Source: UBA5336 sp964415675
Lineage (GTDB): Bacteria > Pseudomonadota > Alphaproteobacteria > Caulobacterales > Hyphomonadaceae
DNA: 64,000 nucleotides
Direction: 5' to 3'
NCBI GenBank assembly: GCA_964415675.1
Contig: CAYQBG010000004.1
Location: 1 to 64,000 of the forward strand
This document shows positions 1-7,634 of the stretch, one piece after another (position 1 is the stretch's first letter; every line of letters starts with the position of its first letter). The position numbers were made by a program, and so were the translations under genes. The notes under the pieces were generated by a model that was not told where the DNA came from, searched no databases, and saw only the letters and a list, made by a program, of their open reading frames with translations.

Positions 1-106
1 GTTCCCACGCGTTACTCACCCGTCTGCCACTGTGTCGTTCGACTTGCATGTGTTAGGCCTGCCGCCAGCGTTCGTTCTGAGCCAGAATCAAACTCTCAGG
101 TTGAGT
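1..106 (-). rRNA. rrs: 16S ribosomal RNA, 5' end only (partial)
   Basis: Read on the minus strand, this begins at about 105 with the universal start of bacterial 16S rRNA: AGAGTTTGATTCTGGCTCAG, then AACGAACGCTGGCGGCAGGC, the CTAACACATGCAAGTCGAAC stretch and GTGAGTAACGCGTGGGAAC. Only about the first 105 nucleotides lie in the window; the rest runs off the left edge. GGCGGCAGGCCTAACACATGCAAGTCGAACG is the common alphaproteobacterial form. The exact mature 5' end is uncertain by a few bases. Confidence 0.97.
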
Positions 107-332
107 TGATCTCTGACGAACCGCTCCGGGAAAACGGAACGGTCACTTAAGCTGTAAGCTAAGTTTGCGTTTTGACGGGAAACCCTTGTCACGCACCGCA
201 AATGCCATGAAGACTCTTGCGGTAGCGATTTAAGGAGTTTCCTTTGAAACGCATTCGTCACGATCGTATGAACCCACCTTTAGGTAGGTTCGCAAGCGAT
301 CGCGCCGCCTGCGTTTCTCTTCCAATCTCTTA

Positions 333-346
333 CAATGTCAAACAGC
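333..346 (-). promoter_or_regulatory. boxA-like antitermination element of the rrn leader
   Basis: On the minus strand the sequence reads AGCTGTTTGACATTG, close to the boxA consensus (TGCTCTTTGACA-like) found in alphaproteobacterial rrn leaders. It is about 60 bases downstream of the predicted transcription start and upstream of the 16S gene, the usual place for Nus-factor loading. The match is by eye. Confidence 0.6.
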
Positions 347-403
347 TCCGGGCGGGGCCCGAACCGGCGTTTTGGAGAACCCTCCGTCGCGCCGAAGTTG
401 CGG

Positions 404-432
404 CTTATATGTGCCACAAATTTTTCAGTCAA
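404..432 (-). promoter_or_regulatory. rrn operon promoter, sigma-70 type
   Basis: On the minus strand a -35 hexamer TTGACT (427-432) is followed by a 17-base spacer and a -10 hexamer TATAAG (404-409). Transcription would start near 397 and run toward the 16S gene. Immediately upstream is an A-rich tract (minus strand GCAAAAAAGGGTG) that could be an UP element. Optimal spacing plus position before 16S make this one of the better promoter calls in the window. Confidence 0.75.
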
Positions 433-671
433 CACCCTTTTTTGCATCTTTTCGGAGACAGTAGCCAACCGGCCAAATCCCAAATTTTAAGACACAAAGG
501 TTGCCTAGCTGAGCCGAAGATCCCGGCTCGCTCAGCCACCGGTGTTTCCTGAAGAGGTCACGTATATAGCTGTTGTTTGCCTGTGGGCGCAAGCCCTATT
601 TTTCGCCAAACATACGAAAAATTACACCGATCAGGCCTTTTTCCACAGTCTCTTGGCCCGCATCGGGCCGT

Positions 672-1100
672 CTAACCACTGACATAGGATTTCAGGCTCT
701 CAGCTTCGGCCACCGTTTCGGCGATCTTCCATTTCACAAGATCCCCGATCGAGATGATGCCGACAAGGCTCGATGCCTCTAAAATGGGCAGGTGGCGCAC
801 ACGACGGTCTGTCATTCGTTCCAGGCAATCATCAATGCGCTCTCGCGGTGTGGCCGTGATCACGTCCCGCGTCATCGCATCTGCCACCTGCATTGTCAGC
901 GCACTGGCGCCGCACCGGGCGACCTGGCGAACGATATCGCGCTCGGACAGGACGCCGGAAATTCGCCCGGCGATATCTAAAGCAACCACTGCTCCAATCC
1001 GCTCCTCGTCCAGGACACGCGCGACACCCTGCAGGTCCTCCGTATCCTGAACCGTGCGAACCACATTGCCCTTTGACTTGATTATCTGCGATACGAGCAT
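672..1100 (-). CDS. CBS domain-pair protein
   Basis: A 142-residue cytoplasmic protein made almost entirely of two CBS domains (about residues 8-65 and 72-130). CBS pairs form a Bateman module that binds adenine nucleotides or related ligands and senses energy state. The stretches VVALDIAGRISGVLSERDIVR and RRVRHLPILEASSLVGIISIGDLV are the typical beta-strand plus (S/G)xxD endings of each repeat. The ATG at 1100 follows a strong ribosome site (GGGAGGT). It is a stand-alone CBS protein with no fused catalytic domain. It lies upstream of an rRNA operon on the same strand; nothing suggests a functional link. Ligand and partner are unknown. Confidence 0.9.
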   Translation of the reverse strand: MLVSQIIKSKGNVVRTVQDTEDLQGVARVLDEERIGAVVALDIAGRISGVLSERDIVRQVARCGASALTMQVADAMTRDVITATPRERIDDCLERMTDRRVRHLPILEASSLVGIISIGDLVKWKIAETVAEAESLKSYVSG

Positions 1101-1179
1101 CCTTACCTCCCTGCTTTTGGTCTTGAGGGCTCAGTATAGCATATCTCCGGACAGTCTGTCGCACCCTGGACGGGGCGGG

Positions 1180-1845
1180 TTATCGATGAGCCATGGCAGC
1201 CATGATCAGGGCACCGGCAATATAGCCGCCGATATGAGCGTCCCAGGCGATACCGGCCCCGAAGAGCGAAGGCCCGAAAAAGGCGAGCGCGGCATTCGCG
1301 ATCAGAAAGGCCGCACTCGTCTTCAGAAATTGCGCTGAAAAAAGCGCCGGCCAGGTCGCCCGGGGGTCGGACATCTGAAGAAGTGCGGCGGCGATGACGC
1401 CACTGACGCCGCCAGACGCCCCAACTGCCAGAGGACCGTCCGGCAATCGGAAAAGAAGAAACAAGGCCGCACCGGCCAGGACCGCTCCCGCAAACAGGAC
1501 CAGGAACCGATTTATGCCAAGGCGCCGCGCCACGGGCGCGCCCAGCGCCAGCAGCATGGCCGTGTTGACGAGAACATGCATCCAGTCGAGATGCAGCGCG
1601 GCATGACCCAACCCGGCCAGTAACAACTCCGGAATAGAATAAGCCGCCTTGTTCGCGCTGCCCGAAAGCATGAGCGAAAGGCGTTCTGGTATCAGGGCCA
1701 TATAATAGAAGGCCTGCTCTTCGAGCCTGCCGGGCAGCATGAGCCGCAAACCATGCAAGGCAAGAATACCGCCTGCGAGCCAGACAACGCCGGCCGGCGC
1801 AGTGAAGAACGGCGGCGTCGGGCCGGCCCGGGTCTGTCTGTACAA
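1180..1845 (-). CDS. rhomboid family intramembrane serine protease
   Basis: A 221-residue polytopic inner-membrane protein with about six transmembrane segments. The catalytic serine motif GASGGVSG lies near residues 142-149, the second catalytic residue is the His of WDAHIGGYIAGAL near the C-terminus, and HAALHLDWMHVLVNT carries the His/Asn-type residues of the second transmembrane segment. Rhomboids cleave transmembrane substrates within the bilayer; the substrate is unknown. The start is a TTG codon at 1845, chosen because an AAGGAG ribosome site sits six bases upstream and no ATG lies near the start of the first hydrophobic segment. It lies 79 bases upstream of the CBS gene on the same strand. 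Confidence 0.9.
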   Translation of the reverse strand: MYRQTRAGPTPPFFTAPAGVVWLAGGILALHGLRLMLPGRLEEQAFYYMALIPERLSLMLSGSANKAAYSIPELLLAGLGHAALHLDWMHVLVNTAMLLALGAPVARRLGINRFLVLFAGAVLAGAALFLLFRLPDGPLAVGASGGVSGVIAAALLQMSDPRATWPALFSAQFLKTSAAFLIANAALAFFGPSLFGAGIAWDAHIGGYIAGALIMAAMAHR

Positions 1846-2178
1846 AGGATCACTCCTTGTCTCGGCCCGCGCGCTTCGAAGCCGTGAGCGGTTGGCCCGG
1901 TCACCGATCGCTGCCGGTTAGCTCTCACATCTGTCCACGATAGAGCCCCGAGGCAAGCATTTGATACGCTTTAGATCTCGAACAAAGCCTGCAACTGGTC
2001 TCATCCTGGCCTTGGCCTGGTCCGATCTGGCACAATAAAGGCCGGGCATCGCAACCGTTCAGCCGTTTTTTGTCATTTCACGCCACAGGCGAGCACAATT
2101 CGGCGCGCTCGCCCCAGTTCCCACTTGGCATACCCGTTGCAGCGGGGTTGCCCGTCACAAGCGAGCGGGAACCGATCC
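1846..2178. other. intergenic region between rhomboid gene and hfaA
   Basis: These 333 bases separate the divergent rhomboid and hfaA genes and must hold both promoters. I see the AAGGAG ribosome site of the rhomboid gene near its left edge and a sigma-54-like -24/-12 element at 2125-2141 pointing toward hfaA. I see no convincing additional gene and no full TTAA-N7-TTAA CtrA box. Confidence 0.6.
2125..2141 (+). promoter_or_regulatory. candidate sigma-54 (-24/-12) promoter of hfaABD
   Basis: TTGGCATACCCGTTGCA has the GG-N10-GC geometry of sigma-54 promoters (consensus about TTGGCAC-N5-TTGCA), with GG at 2127-2128 and GC at 2139-2140. A start about 12 bases downstream would give a leader of roughly 27 bases before the hfaA ATG at 2179. 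I found no upstream activator site. Single-site matches of this kind can occur by chance. Confidence 0.45.
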
Positions 2179-2580
2179 ATGAACGCAATCAATAGAATCT
2201 CCATCGCAGGCGCCTTGCTTGGCCTTGCTGGCGGCGCGACCGCTCAGGAAGCGGCCTATGTCGCCGAATTCGAACGCCCTTATGGCTTTGGCTATGGCGA
2301 GGAAAGCCGTCCCTATGACGGGCGCACCCGCGATCCCAATGGCAACCGGGTGATCGTCAATGGCCTGATCGAGGGCGGCACGGGCCTCGGTACAAGTCTG
2401 AACACCGGCTGGGGCCAGACCGAAGGCGCCCAGGGCATGATCGGAACCGGATCGGCCATCGGCAATCAACTCAATGTCATCACCAACGGGTCGAACAACA
2501 CGATCATTATCGACTCGACCCAGATCAACAATGGCGACCAGACGGTCGCGCTCAACGGGGAGCTGAACCTCAATGACTAA
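2179..2580 (+). CDS. hfaA: holdfast anchoring protein HfaA
   Basis: A 133-residue secreted protein. The N-terminus MNAINRISIAGALLGLAGGATAQ is a classical Sec signal peptide with cleavage near Ala-Gln-Glu. The mature part has an aromatic/Gly stretch (FERPYGFGYGEESRPYDGRTRDPNGNRVIVNG) followed by an Asn/Gln/Gly-rich C-terminus (SAIGNQLNVITNGSNN, DSTQINNGDQ) resembling curlin-type repeats. In Caulobacter HfaA is an outer-membrane-associated, curli-like subunit that anchors the polysaccharide holdfast to the cell envelope. The ATG at 2179 is chosen because it begins the signal peptide; an upstream in-frame TTG falls inside the putative promoter. It overlaps hfaB by 8 bases. Confidence 0.88.
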   Translation: MNAINRISIAGALLGLAGGATAQEAAYVAEFERPYGFGYGEESRPYDGRTRDPNGNRVIVNGLIEGGTGLGTSLNTGWGQTEGAQGMIGTGSAIGNQLNVITNGSNNTIIIDSTQINNGDQTVALNGELNLND

Positions 2581-3568
2581 GTCCTCTCTTACCCCGCGCG
2601 CCGGCCGCATCAAGGCGTCGCTCGCCGCGCTTGCCGGCGCCATATTGCTGACTGGCTGTGTCTCGCCTGTCGCAGGTCCGGGCGGTAATTATGCCAAGCC
2701 GATCGGCAATGCCCCGGTGACTGCCAATCCGACGCCCTATTCGGAAGGCCTTGTCTGCATGGGCCATTTTGCGCGCGCCAAACAGATCCGCGCCCCACGC
2801 ATCGCTGTTGGCCGGATCCTGGACTATACGGGCAAGGCCGATATCGAGGGCGGGCGAAGGGTTACCCAGGGCGCTTCGCTGATGGCCATGTCGGCGCTTG
2901 CGAAATCCGGTGCCAGCCTGGTGGAACGATTCGACACTTCGATTTCCGAGCTCGAACTCAAATACGCAAACAACAAGCTGATCGGTGAGAGCCAGCAGGA
3001 TTTCCGCAAGATCATGGCCGGCTCCATCCCGGGCTCGGACTTCTATCTTGTCGGCGGCATCACAGAGCTGAACTACAATATTCGTTCGGTCGGCGGGGAG
3101 GCCTTCATCGGCGACCAGGACGCCACCGACCCGAAGGGTACGCTCGGCGCCAAGCTGTTCGTCATCAATATCGCCCTCGACCTGCGTATGGTGGAGACCG
3201 AGACGCTCGAAGTCGTCGATGTCATCTCATACCAGAAGCAGATCATCGGTCGCGAACTGTCCGCCGGCGTGTTCGACTTTGCCAATGGCAATGTCTTCGA
3301 TGTCGGCATTGGCGGGCGCGCCCAGGAGCCGATCCAGCTGGCCGTGCGCTCAACCATTGAGCGGGCTGTCCTGGAAATGATGGCGAACATGTACGGCGCC
3401 ACCGGCGGCGATGTCTGCTCCCAGGTCAAGGCGGTCGCCTCGACCAATGGCATCACAGGTGATTTTGTCCCGCGTCACGCCACGCTCAAGGACAATAACG
3501 CCAATTCACGTGCCTCGGCCCGCCGCTGGAACGACCAACGGGATCCGGCCCTGCGCGGCCGCAATTAA
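2573..3568 (+). CDS. hfaB: holdfast anchoring lipoprotein HfaB, CsgG family
   Basis: A 331-residue outer-membrane lipoprotein of the CsgG family, which in curli systems forms the secretion pore. The N-terminal signal ends in a lipobox (LLTGC, Cys near residue 29). The CsgG-like core follows: PRIAVGRILDYTGKADIEGGRRVTQGASLMAMSALAKSG, then DFYLVGGITELNYNI and DLRMVETETLEVVDVISYQKQIIGRE, ending in the helical region that closes before about residue 280. In Caulobacter HfaB is needed for export and stability of HfaA and HfaD. The ATG overlaps the end of hfaA (ATGACTAA), indicating translational coupling, and hfaD follows after 30 bases. Confidence 0.92.
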   Translation: MTKSSLTPRAGRIKASLAALAGAILLTGCVSPVAGPGGNYAKPIGNAPVTANPTPYSEGLVCMGHFARAKQIRAPRIAVGRILDYTGKADIEGGRRVTQGASLMAMSALAKSGASLVERFDTSISELELKYANNKLIGESQQDFRKIMAGSIPGSDFYLVGGITELNYNIRSVGGEAFIGDQDATDPKGTLGAKLFVINIALDLRMVETETLEVVDVISYQKQIIGRELSAGVFDFANGNVFDVGIGGRAQEPIQLAVRSTIERAVLEMMANMYGATGGDVCSQVKAVASTNGITGDFVPRHATLKDNNANSRASARRWNDQRDPALRGRN

Positions 3569-3598
3569 GACCACGCAGAGACACAAGGAACCAGAACA

Positions 3599-4834
3599 AT
3601 GGCGAATTGCATGACCAGACTGATCGGTGCCGGCGCCCTTGCCGGCCTGATCGCAGCGGCCGCCCACGGCCAGTCGCACCTTCCGATCGAAATCGACCAG
3701 CTACAGACAGGTGATATGTGGTCGGAAATGGAGGTGCATGTCGACACCACTGTCGATGAAGCCAGCGCCGCAGCGACCTCGGTGGGCAACACCGCGGCAG
3801 GCCTCGTCAATACCGGCGATGTGACCTTCAGGGCCAGCCAGGAAATGGCAGGCAATGCCACCGCCACGGCACGCCTGTCTGGTTACGCCGTCTCCGGTGC
3901 AGCCGTCGCCACGACGACGAGCTATGGCAATGCGGCGTCTGGCGGGACCTGGGACGGCAATACATCCTATCGCGCCGAGCAGCTGATGACCGGAGATACC
4001 TCAGCGCGCTCCGAGATGGATATGGAAGGTGTCAACTCGCTCGGCGTGGCGACCACCGCCATCGCCAATGTGTCCACCCCCGCCTCCGAATATGGCGACA
4101 ACCGTTCCTACCAGGAGCAGCGCGTGCGCGGCTCCGTCGATGCGGTCAGCGATGTCGATCTGTGCTGTAATGGTGCCGACGGTGCCGTCGGCACCACGGC
4201 TGGCGGCAATGCGGTCTCCTCCACTGGTTCGACCTCCAACGTCATCAATGGCGCGGTCCAGTCAACCGGCGATGGGGAGCGGATCCGGGCCGTAGGCAAT
4301 GTCTATGCCGGCGATGCGTCCAACATCACCGCAGCGACAACGGCGACCGGCAACTCCTACACAGTCGCCAATGAGTGGGGCTTTACCTCACTCGGCCGGG
4401 ACGGATCGGAGCTCTACCAGGGCAATGAAAGCGAGATCGACGCCCAGACCTGGGTCACCTATGACGAATACCGCGGCGTGAACGCGGCCAGCGCCTATGG
4501 GGTCGGCAACTCGGCACTGGTCTCCAATATCGGCTCCGACACGCATCTTTATGCGATCCAGGAGAATTACGCGACGGTTGGCAGCCAGGCCTCGTTCACG
4601 GGCAATTCGACAACGGGCGGCGTGGCGGTGGCGACGGCCACCTCGATCGGCAATGCCGCGACAGTCTCGCTGTGCAATACCTGTGGCACGGCGGCTGTGG
4701 CCGGCGCGCTCAACCAGTATAATGCCGGCTCGGTCTATTCGATTGGCCAGATGTCAACTGGTGGCGGCGGAGCCGTTCATGGCGCAGCGACGGCCATCGG
4801 CAATTCGGCCACCTACCAGTCCGGCGGTCACTGA
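3599..4834 (+). CDS. hfaD: holdfast anchor protein HfaD
   Basis: A 411-residue secreted protein, low in charge and rich in Ala, Gly, Ser, Thr and Asn, with an N-terminal signal peptide (about residues 1-25, cleaved near AHGQ). It carries at least eight G-N-[A/S/T] motifs (SVGNTA, SYGNAA, GGNAVS, TGNSYT, VGNSAL, TGNSTT, IGNAAT, IGNSAT) spaced through the protein, suggesting a repetitive beta-rich fold. Two Cys pairs, Cys189-Cys190 and Cys359-xx-Cys362, could form disulfides. HfaD is the third holdfast-anchor component in Caulobacter, displayed on the cell surface. An AAGGAA ribosome site precedes the ATG. The assignment rests on operon context and composition more than on motif identity. Confidence 0.82.
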   Translation: MANCMTRLIGAGALAGLIAAAAHGQSHLPIEIDQLQTGDMWSEMEVHVDTTVDEASAAATSVGNTAAGLVNTGDVTFRASQEMAGNATATARLSGYAVSGAAVATTTSYGNAASGGTWDGNTSYRAEQLMTGDTSARSEMDMEGVNSLGVATTAIANVSTPASEYGDNRSYQEQRVRGSVDAVSDVDLCCNGADGAVGTTAGGNAVSSTGSTSNVINGAVQSTGDGERIRAVGNVYAGDASNITAATTATGNSYTVANEWGFTSLGRDGSELYQGNESEIDAQTWVTYDEYRGVNAASAYGVGNSALVSNIGSDTHLYAIQENYATVGSQASFTGNSTTGGVAVATATSIGNAATVSLCNTCGTAAVAGALNQYNAGSVYSIGQMSTGGGGAVHGAATAIGNSATYQSGGH

Positions 4835-4900
4835 TCCCTTCTCGCACAGACCGCCAGACGGGAGGCCGCCTTCCCCCTCATCCGGCAGCCTCCCAACAAA

Positions 4901-4929
4901 GCCCCCGGCTCCCCTCGCCGGGGGCTTTT
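4901..4929 (+). terminator. rho-independent terminator of hfaABD
   Basis: A perfect 9-bp GC-rich stem, GCCCCCGGC (4901-4909) and GCCGGGGGC (4917-4925), closes a 7-base loop and is followed by TTTT. It lies 66 bases after the hfaD stop and before argB, so it would end hfaABD transcripts and separate them from argB. Confidence 0.85.
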
Positions 4930-4993
4930 CCTTTCCAGCTCCGGTCGGATTGACCCTTCCGCACCGGGGCGAAGCGCGATAAACGCGCTGCAT

Positions 4994-5896
4994 ATGACCG
5001 AGCCTGCCCCCTTCAACAACGCCCAGCAGACCGCCCGGACCCTCGCCGAGGCGCTGCCCTATATCCAGCGCTATGCCGGCCGAACAATCGTGATCAAATT
5101 CGGCGGACATGCGATGGTCGATACGGCCCTGTCTGCCTCATTCGCGCGCGATGTCGTCCTCCTCAAGCATCTCGGGATCAATCCGGTCATCGTGCATGGC
5201 GGCGGGCCGCAGATCGCCCGTCTGCTCGACCGTCTGGGAATCACGTCCGAGTTCCGCGAGGGGCTGCGCGTCACAGATGGCGACACGATGGAGGTCGTCG
5301 AAATGGTCCTGTCCGGTGCGATCAACAAATCCATCGTCCGGGACATCAACCAGGCCGGTGGGCGGGCGGTTGGCCTGTCGGGCTCTGACGCCAATCTCAT
5401 CCGTGCGCGCAAGGTTTCTCGCACCATGCGGACCCCGGACAGTCATATTGAGCAAGCCGTCGATCTCGGTTTCGTCGGAGAACCCGAAGCCGTCGACCCC
5501 GGCGTACTTCGCACACTTGCTGCCGCAGATGGCGCGCTCGTTCCGGTCGTCGCCCCGGTTGGCGTCGGCGCAGACGGGGCGCGTTACAATATCAATGCAG
5601 ACACAGCCGCCGGGGCCGTTGCCGAAGCGCTTGGCGCCTCCCGGCTTGTGCTTCTCACCGACGTGGCCGGTGTCCTCGACGGGTCCGGCAAGCTGATCCG
5701 CGAGATCGCCCGAAAACAGGTACCCGACCTGATCGCTGACGGAACAGCTGCAGGCGGCATGATCCCCAAGCTTGAAACCGCTGCCCATGCGGTGGATCAT
5801 GGCGTCGGGGCGGCTGTCATACTGGATGGACGCGCACCTCATGCCCTTCTCATGGAGCTTTTCACCGAACATGGTTCTGGAACGCTTGTTTCGTAA
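4994..5896 (+). CDS. argB: acetylglutamate kinase
   Basis: A 300-residue amino-acid kinase that phosphorylates N-acetyl-L-glutamate with ATP, the second step of arginine synthesis. Hallmarks are the phosphate-binding IVIKFGGHAM near residue 34, NPVIVHGGGPQI near residue 68, substrate-binding RVTD, and the C-terminal YNINADTAAGAVAEAL and GGMIPKLETAAHAV. Length and motifs match the arginine-inhibited type, since an N-terminal extension (about residues 1-25) resembles the helix used for hexamer formation and feedback control. Its 3' end overlaps the start of the next gene by 26 bases. Confidence 0.97.
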   Translation: MTEPAPFNNAQQTARTLAEALPYIQRYAGRTIVIKFGGHAMVDTALSASFARDVVLLKHLGINPVIVHGGGPQIARLLDRLGITSEFREGLRVTDGDTMEVVEMVLSGAINKSIVRDINQAGGRAVGLSGSDANLIRARKVSRTMRTPDSHIEQAVDLGFVGEPEAVDPGVLRTLAAADGALVPVVAPVGVGADGARYNINADTAAGAVAEALGASRLVLLTDVAGVLDGSGKLIREIARKQVPDLIADGTAAGGMIPKLETAAHAVDHGVGAAVILDGRAPHALLMELFTEHGSGTLVS

Positions 5897-6914
5897 TGCC
5901 GTAATTCTGCTCACGGCCACCCTCGCGCTTTGCGGGCTGCACGCTCATGCACAATCGGAAAAGGGCTGGCGGCTGTGCAACCAGACCTCCTATGTGATCG
6001 AGGCGGCGGTGGCGCGCCCTGAAGGCCAGGGCATCATTGTCGAAGGTTGGACGAAATTGCGTCCCGGCGCGTGCAATCACGCCATCACAGGCACCCTGAG
6101 CCCGGGCCTCCATTTCCTCTATGGGCGCTCCTCATCAGCCCATCGCGGGGGCGCCAGGCATTGGGGCGGTGACCAGAAACTCTGCATTGATCCGACCGGC
6201 TCCTTCTCTGTGGAAAACCCCCCCGATTGTGCGAATTACGGGCTGGAACAGCGGCGCTTCCGGCCGGTTCTGATCGAGCGGCGGTCACGCTGGCAGACCA
6301 CTTTCACCGAGACGAATGAATATACGCTCGAAAAAGCCGAGGCCGCAGGCGTCCAGCGCCTGCTGGAGGATGCCGGCGTCTTCTCCGGCCGCGTCGATGG
6401 CCTGCTGGGGCGCAAGACCCGTGCAGCAATCTCGGAATTCCTGAAGATCAACGACCTGCCCTCAGACACGAACGATGCCGACCTGATCGACCTGTTGGAA
6501 CAGGCCGCGATCGACCGGGCACGCGATGTCGGCTTCATGTTGTGCAACCGGACAGACCAGCGCGTCTGGTCCGCTATCGCCAGGCGGCGCGGCGAAGACT
6601 GGGAAAGCCGTGGGTGGTGGCAATTGGAAGCGGGCGGCTGCGCGAGGGTGATCGATGAACCGCTCGTGCAGACTGATTATTATGTCTATGCCGAGATGGA
6701 AATCGGTGACGGGCGGGTGCGCACACTGAAGCGCCCCTCGGACAATTTCTGCGTGGCCAGGCCCAAATTCGCCATTACCGGGCGCGAGGATTGCGAGGGA
6801 GCGGCCTACCGCACGGCCCAGTTTACCGCCACACCGCCACCGAAGGACAAGAAGCTGGTCTTCGAATTCTTCGAGCGCGATTTCGACAAGGCCCGCTCAC
6901 CTGCAGATGGCTGA
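5871..6914 (+). CDS. secreted protein with two DUF1036 domains and a peptidoglycan-binding-like segment
   Basis: A 347-residue exported protein. The signal peptide (MVLERLFRNAVILLTATLALCGLHAHAQ) is followed by a first DUF1036 domain (KGWRLCNQTSYVIEAAVARPEGQG to about residue 135), a helical segment VQRLLEDAGVFSGRVDGLLGRKTRAAISEFL resembling peptidoglycan_binding_1 (about residues 160-215), and a second DUF1036-like domain (GFMLCNRTDQRVWSAIARRRGEDWESRGWW onward). DUF1036 has no known function but occurs in envelope proteins of alphaproteobacteria. The ATG at 5871 starts the signal peptide and overlaps argB. The stop overlaps the following HAD gene by 8 bases, so argB, this gene and the HAD gene appear co-transcribed. 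Confidence 0.8.
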   Translation: MVLERLFRNAVILLTATLALCGLHAHAQSEKGWRLCNQTSYVIEAAVARPEGQGIIVEGWTKLRPGACNHAITGTLSPGLHFLYGRSSSAHRGGARHWGGDQKLCIDPTGSFSVENPPDCANYGLEQRRFRPVLIERRSRWQTTFTETNEYTLEKAEAAGVQRLLEDAGVFSGRVDGLLGRKTRAAISEFLKINDLPSDTNDADLIDLLEQAAIDRARDVGFMLCNRTDQRVWSAIARRRGEDWESRGWWQLEAGGCARVIDEPLVQTDYYVYAEMEIGDGRVRTLKRPSDNFCVARPKFAITGREDCEGAAYRTAQFTATPPPKDKKLVFEFFERDFDKARSPADG

Positions 6915-7626
6915 TCACCGCAACGGTCTTGCCCATGTCCGCGACTGGGTCTTCGACCTCGACAATACGCTTTACCCCGCGCAGGCGGTTTTTCCGGAGA
7001 TGGACCGGCGGATGACGCAATTCGTCGCCGGCTTTCTCGGCATCGGCCATGGTGAGGCACTGGCGCTGCAAAAGCGCTATTACTCCGAACACGGGAATAC
7101 GCTGAAGGGCATGATGGAGCGCCATGGCATGGCGCCCGGTGGCTTCCTCCACCATGTTCATGAGGTTGACCTTTCCACGGTTCCGCAGTGCCAGCGCCTG
7201 CCGACGGCGATCGATCGGCTGCCTGGACGCAAATTCATTTACACCAATGGATCGCGTCGCCATGCCGAGCGAATGGCGGTCCATCTCGGGATCGACCACC
7301 TCCTGAACGGTATTTCAGGGATCGAGGATCACAAATACCGGCCAAAGCCGGACCCGCGCGCTTATGAAATGTTCTGCGAGAATCACTCGGTCGAGCCAGG
7401 CGAGTCGATCTTCTTCGAGGATGTCCCGCGGAATCTGTTGCCAGCCTACGAAATGGGCTTCACGACAGTGCTTGTCACCTCGCATGAGGTTGCGCAGGGT
7501 GAGCCGGATTTCGTGCTCGATCGCCCATCCGGGGATGACCGCGCGCCCCATATTCACTATCTGACCTCTGATCTGGCAGGCTTTCTCATGGCCGCCAGAT
7601 CCCGGAGCCCCGAGACAAAGGACTGA
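6907..7626 (+). CDS. HAD-superfamily hydrolase, pyrimidine 5'-nucleotidase type
   Basis: A 239-residue cytoplasmic HAD-IA phosphatase. Motif I is VFDLDNTLYP (nucleophile Asp near residue 17 and the +2 Asp), motif II is FIYTNGS, motif III has the Lys of YRPKPDPRAYEMF, and motif IV is FFEDVPRNL. The NTLYP form is typical of the pyrimidine 5'-nucleotidase subgroup related to yeast Sdt1/Phm8, which dephosphorylates UMP/CMP-like nucleotides; the substrate here is inferred. The gene starts inside the end of the DUF1036 gene and is followed after 8 bases by dapD, so coupling is likely. Confidence 0.87.
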   Translation: MADHRNGLAHVRDWVFDLDNTLYPAQAVFPEMDRRMTQFVAGFLGIGHGEALALQKRYYSEHGNTLKGMMERHGMAPGGFLHHVHEVDLSTVPQCQRLPTAIDRLPGRKFIYTNGSRRHAERMAVHLGIDHLLNGISGIEDHKYRPKPDPRAYEMFCENHSVEPGESIFFEDVPRNLLPAYEMGFTTVLVTSHEVAQGEPDFVLDRPSGDDRAPHIHYLTSDLAGFLMAARSRSPETKD

Positions 7627-7634
7627 GACCCACC

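Larger units (their letters stand above)
107..671. other. rRNA operon leader and promoter region, no convincing gene
   Basis: This 565-base stretch separates the 16S 5' end from the 3' end of the CBS-domain gene. On the minus strand it holds a strong sigma-70-type promoter (404-432), a boxA-like antitermination element (333-346) and the leader transcript. Open frames here (for example plus strand 244-552) have no recognisable protein features and lie across the promoter and leader, so I do not call them genes. From about 433 to 671 I see only an A/T-rich stretch upstream of the promoter, possibly an UP element, and the 3' flank of the CBS gene. Confidence 0.8.

Noticed and set aside
244..552. 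Open frame on the plus strand across the rRNA leader
   Set aside because: It lies across the rrn promoter and boxA, has no recognisable domain, and has an unlikely composition for a protein.
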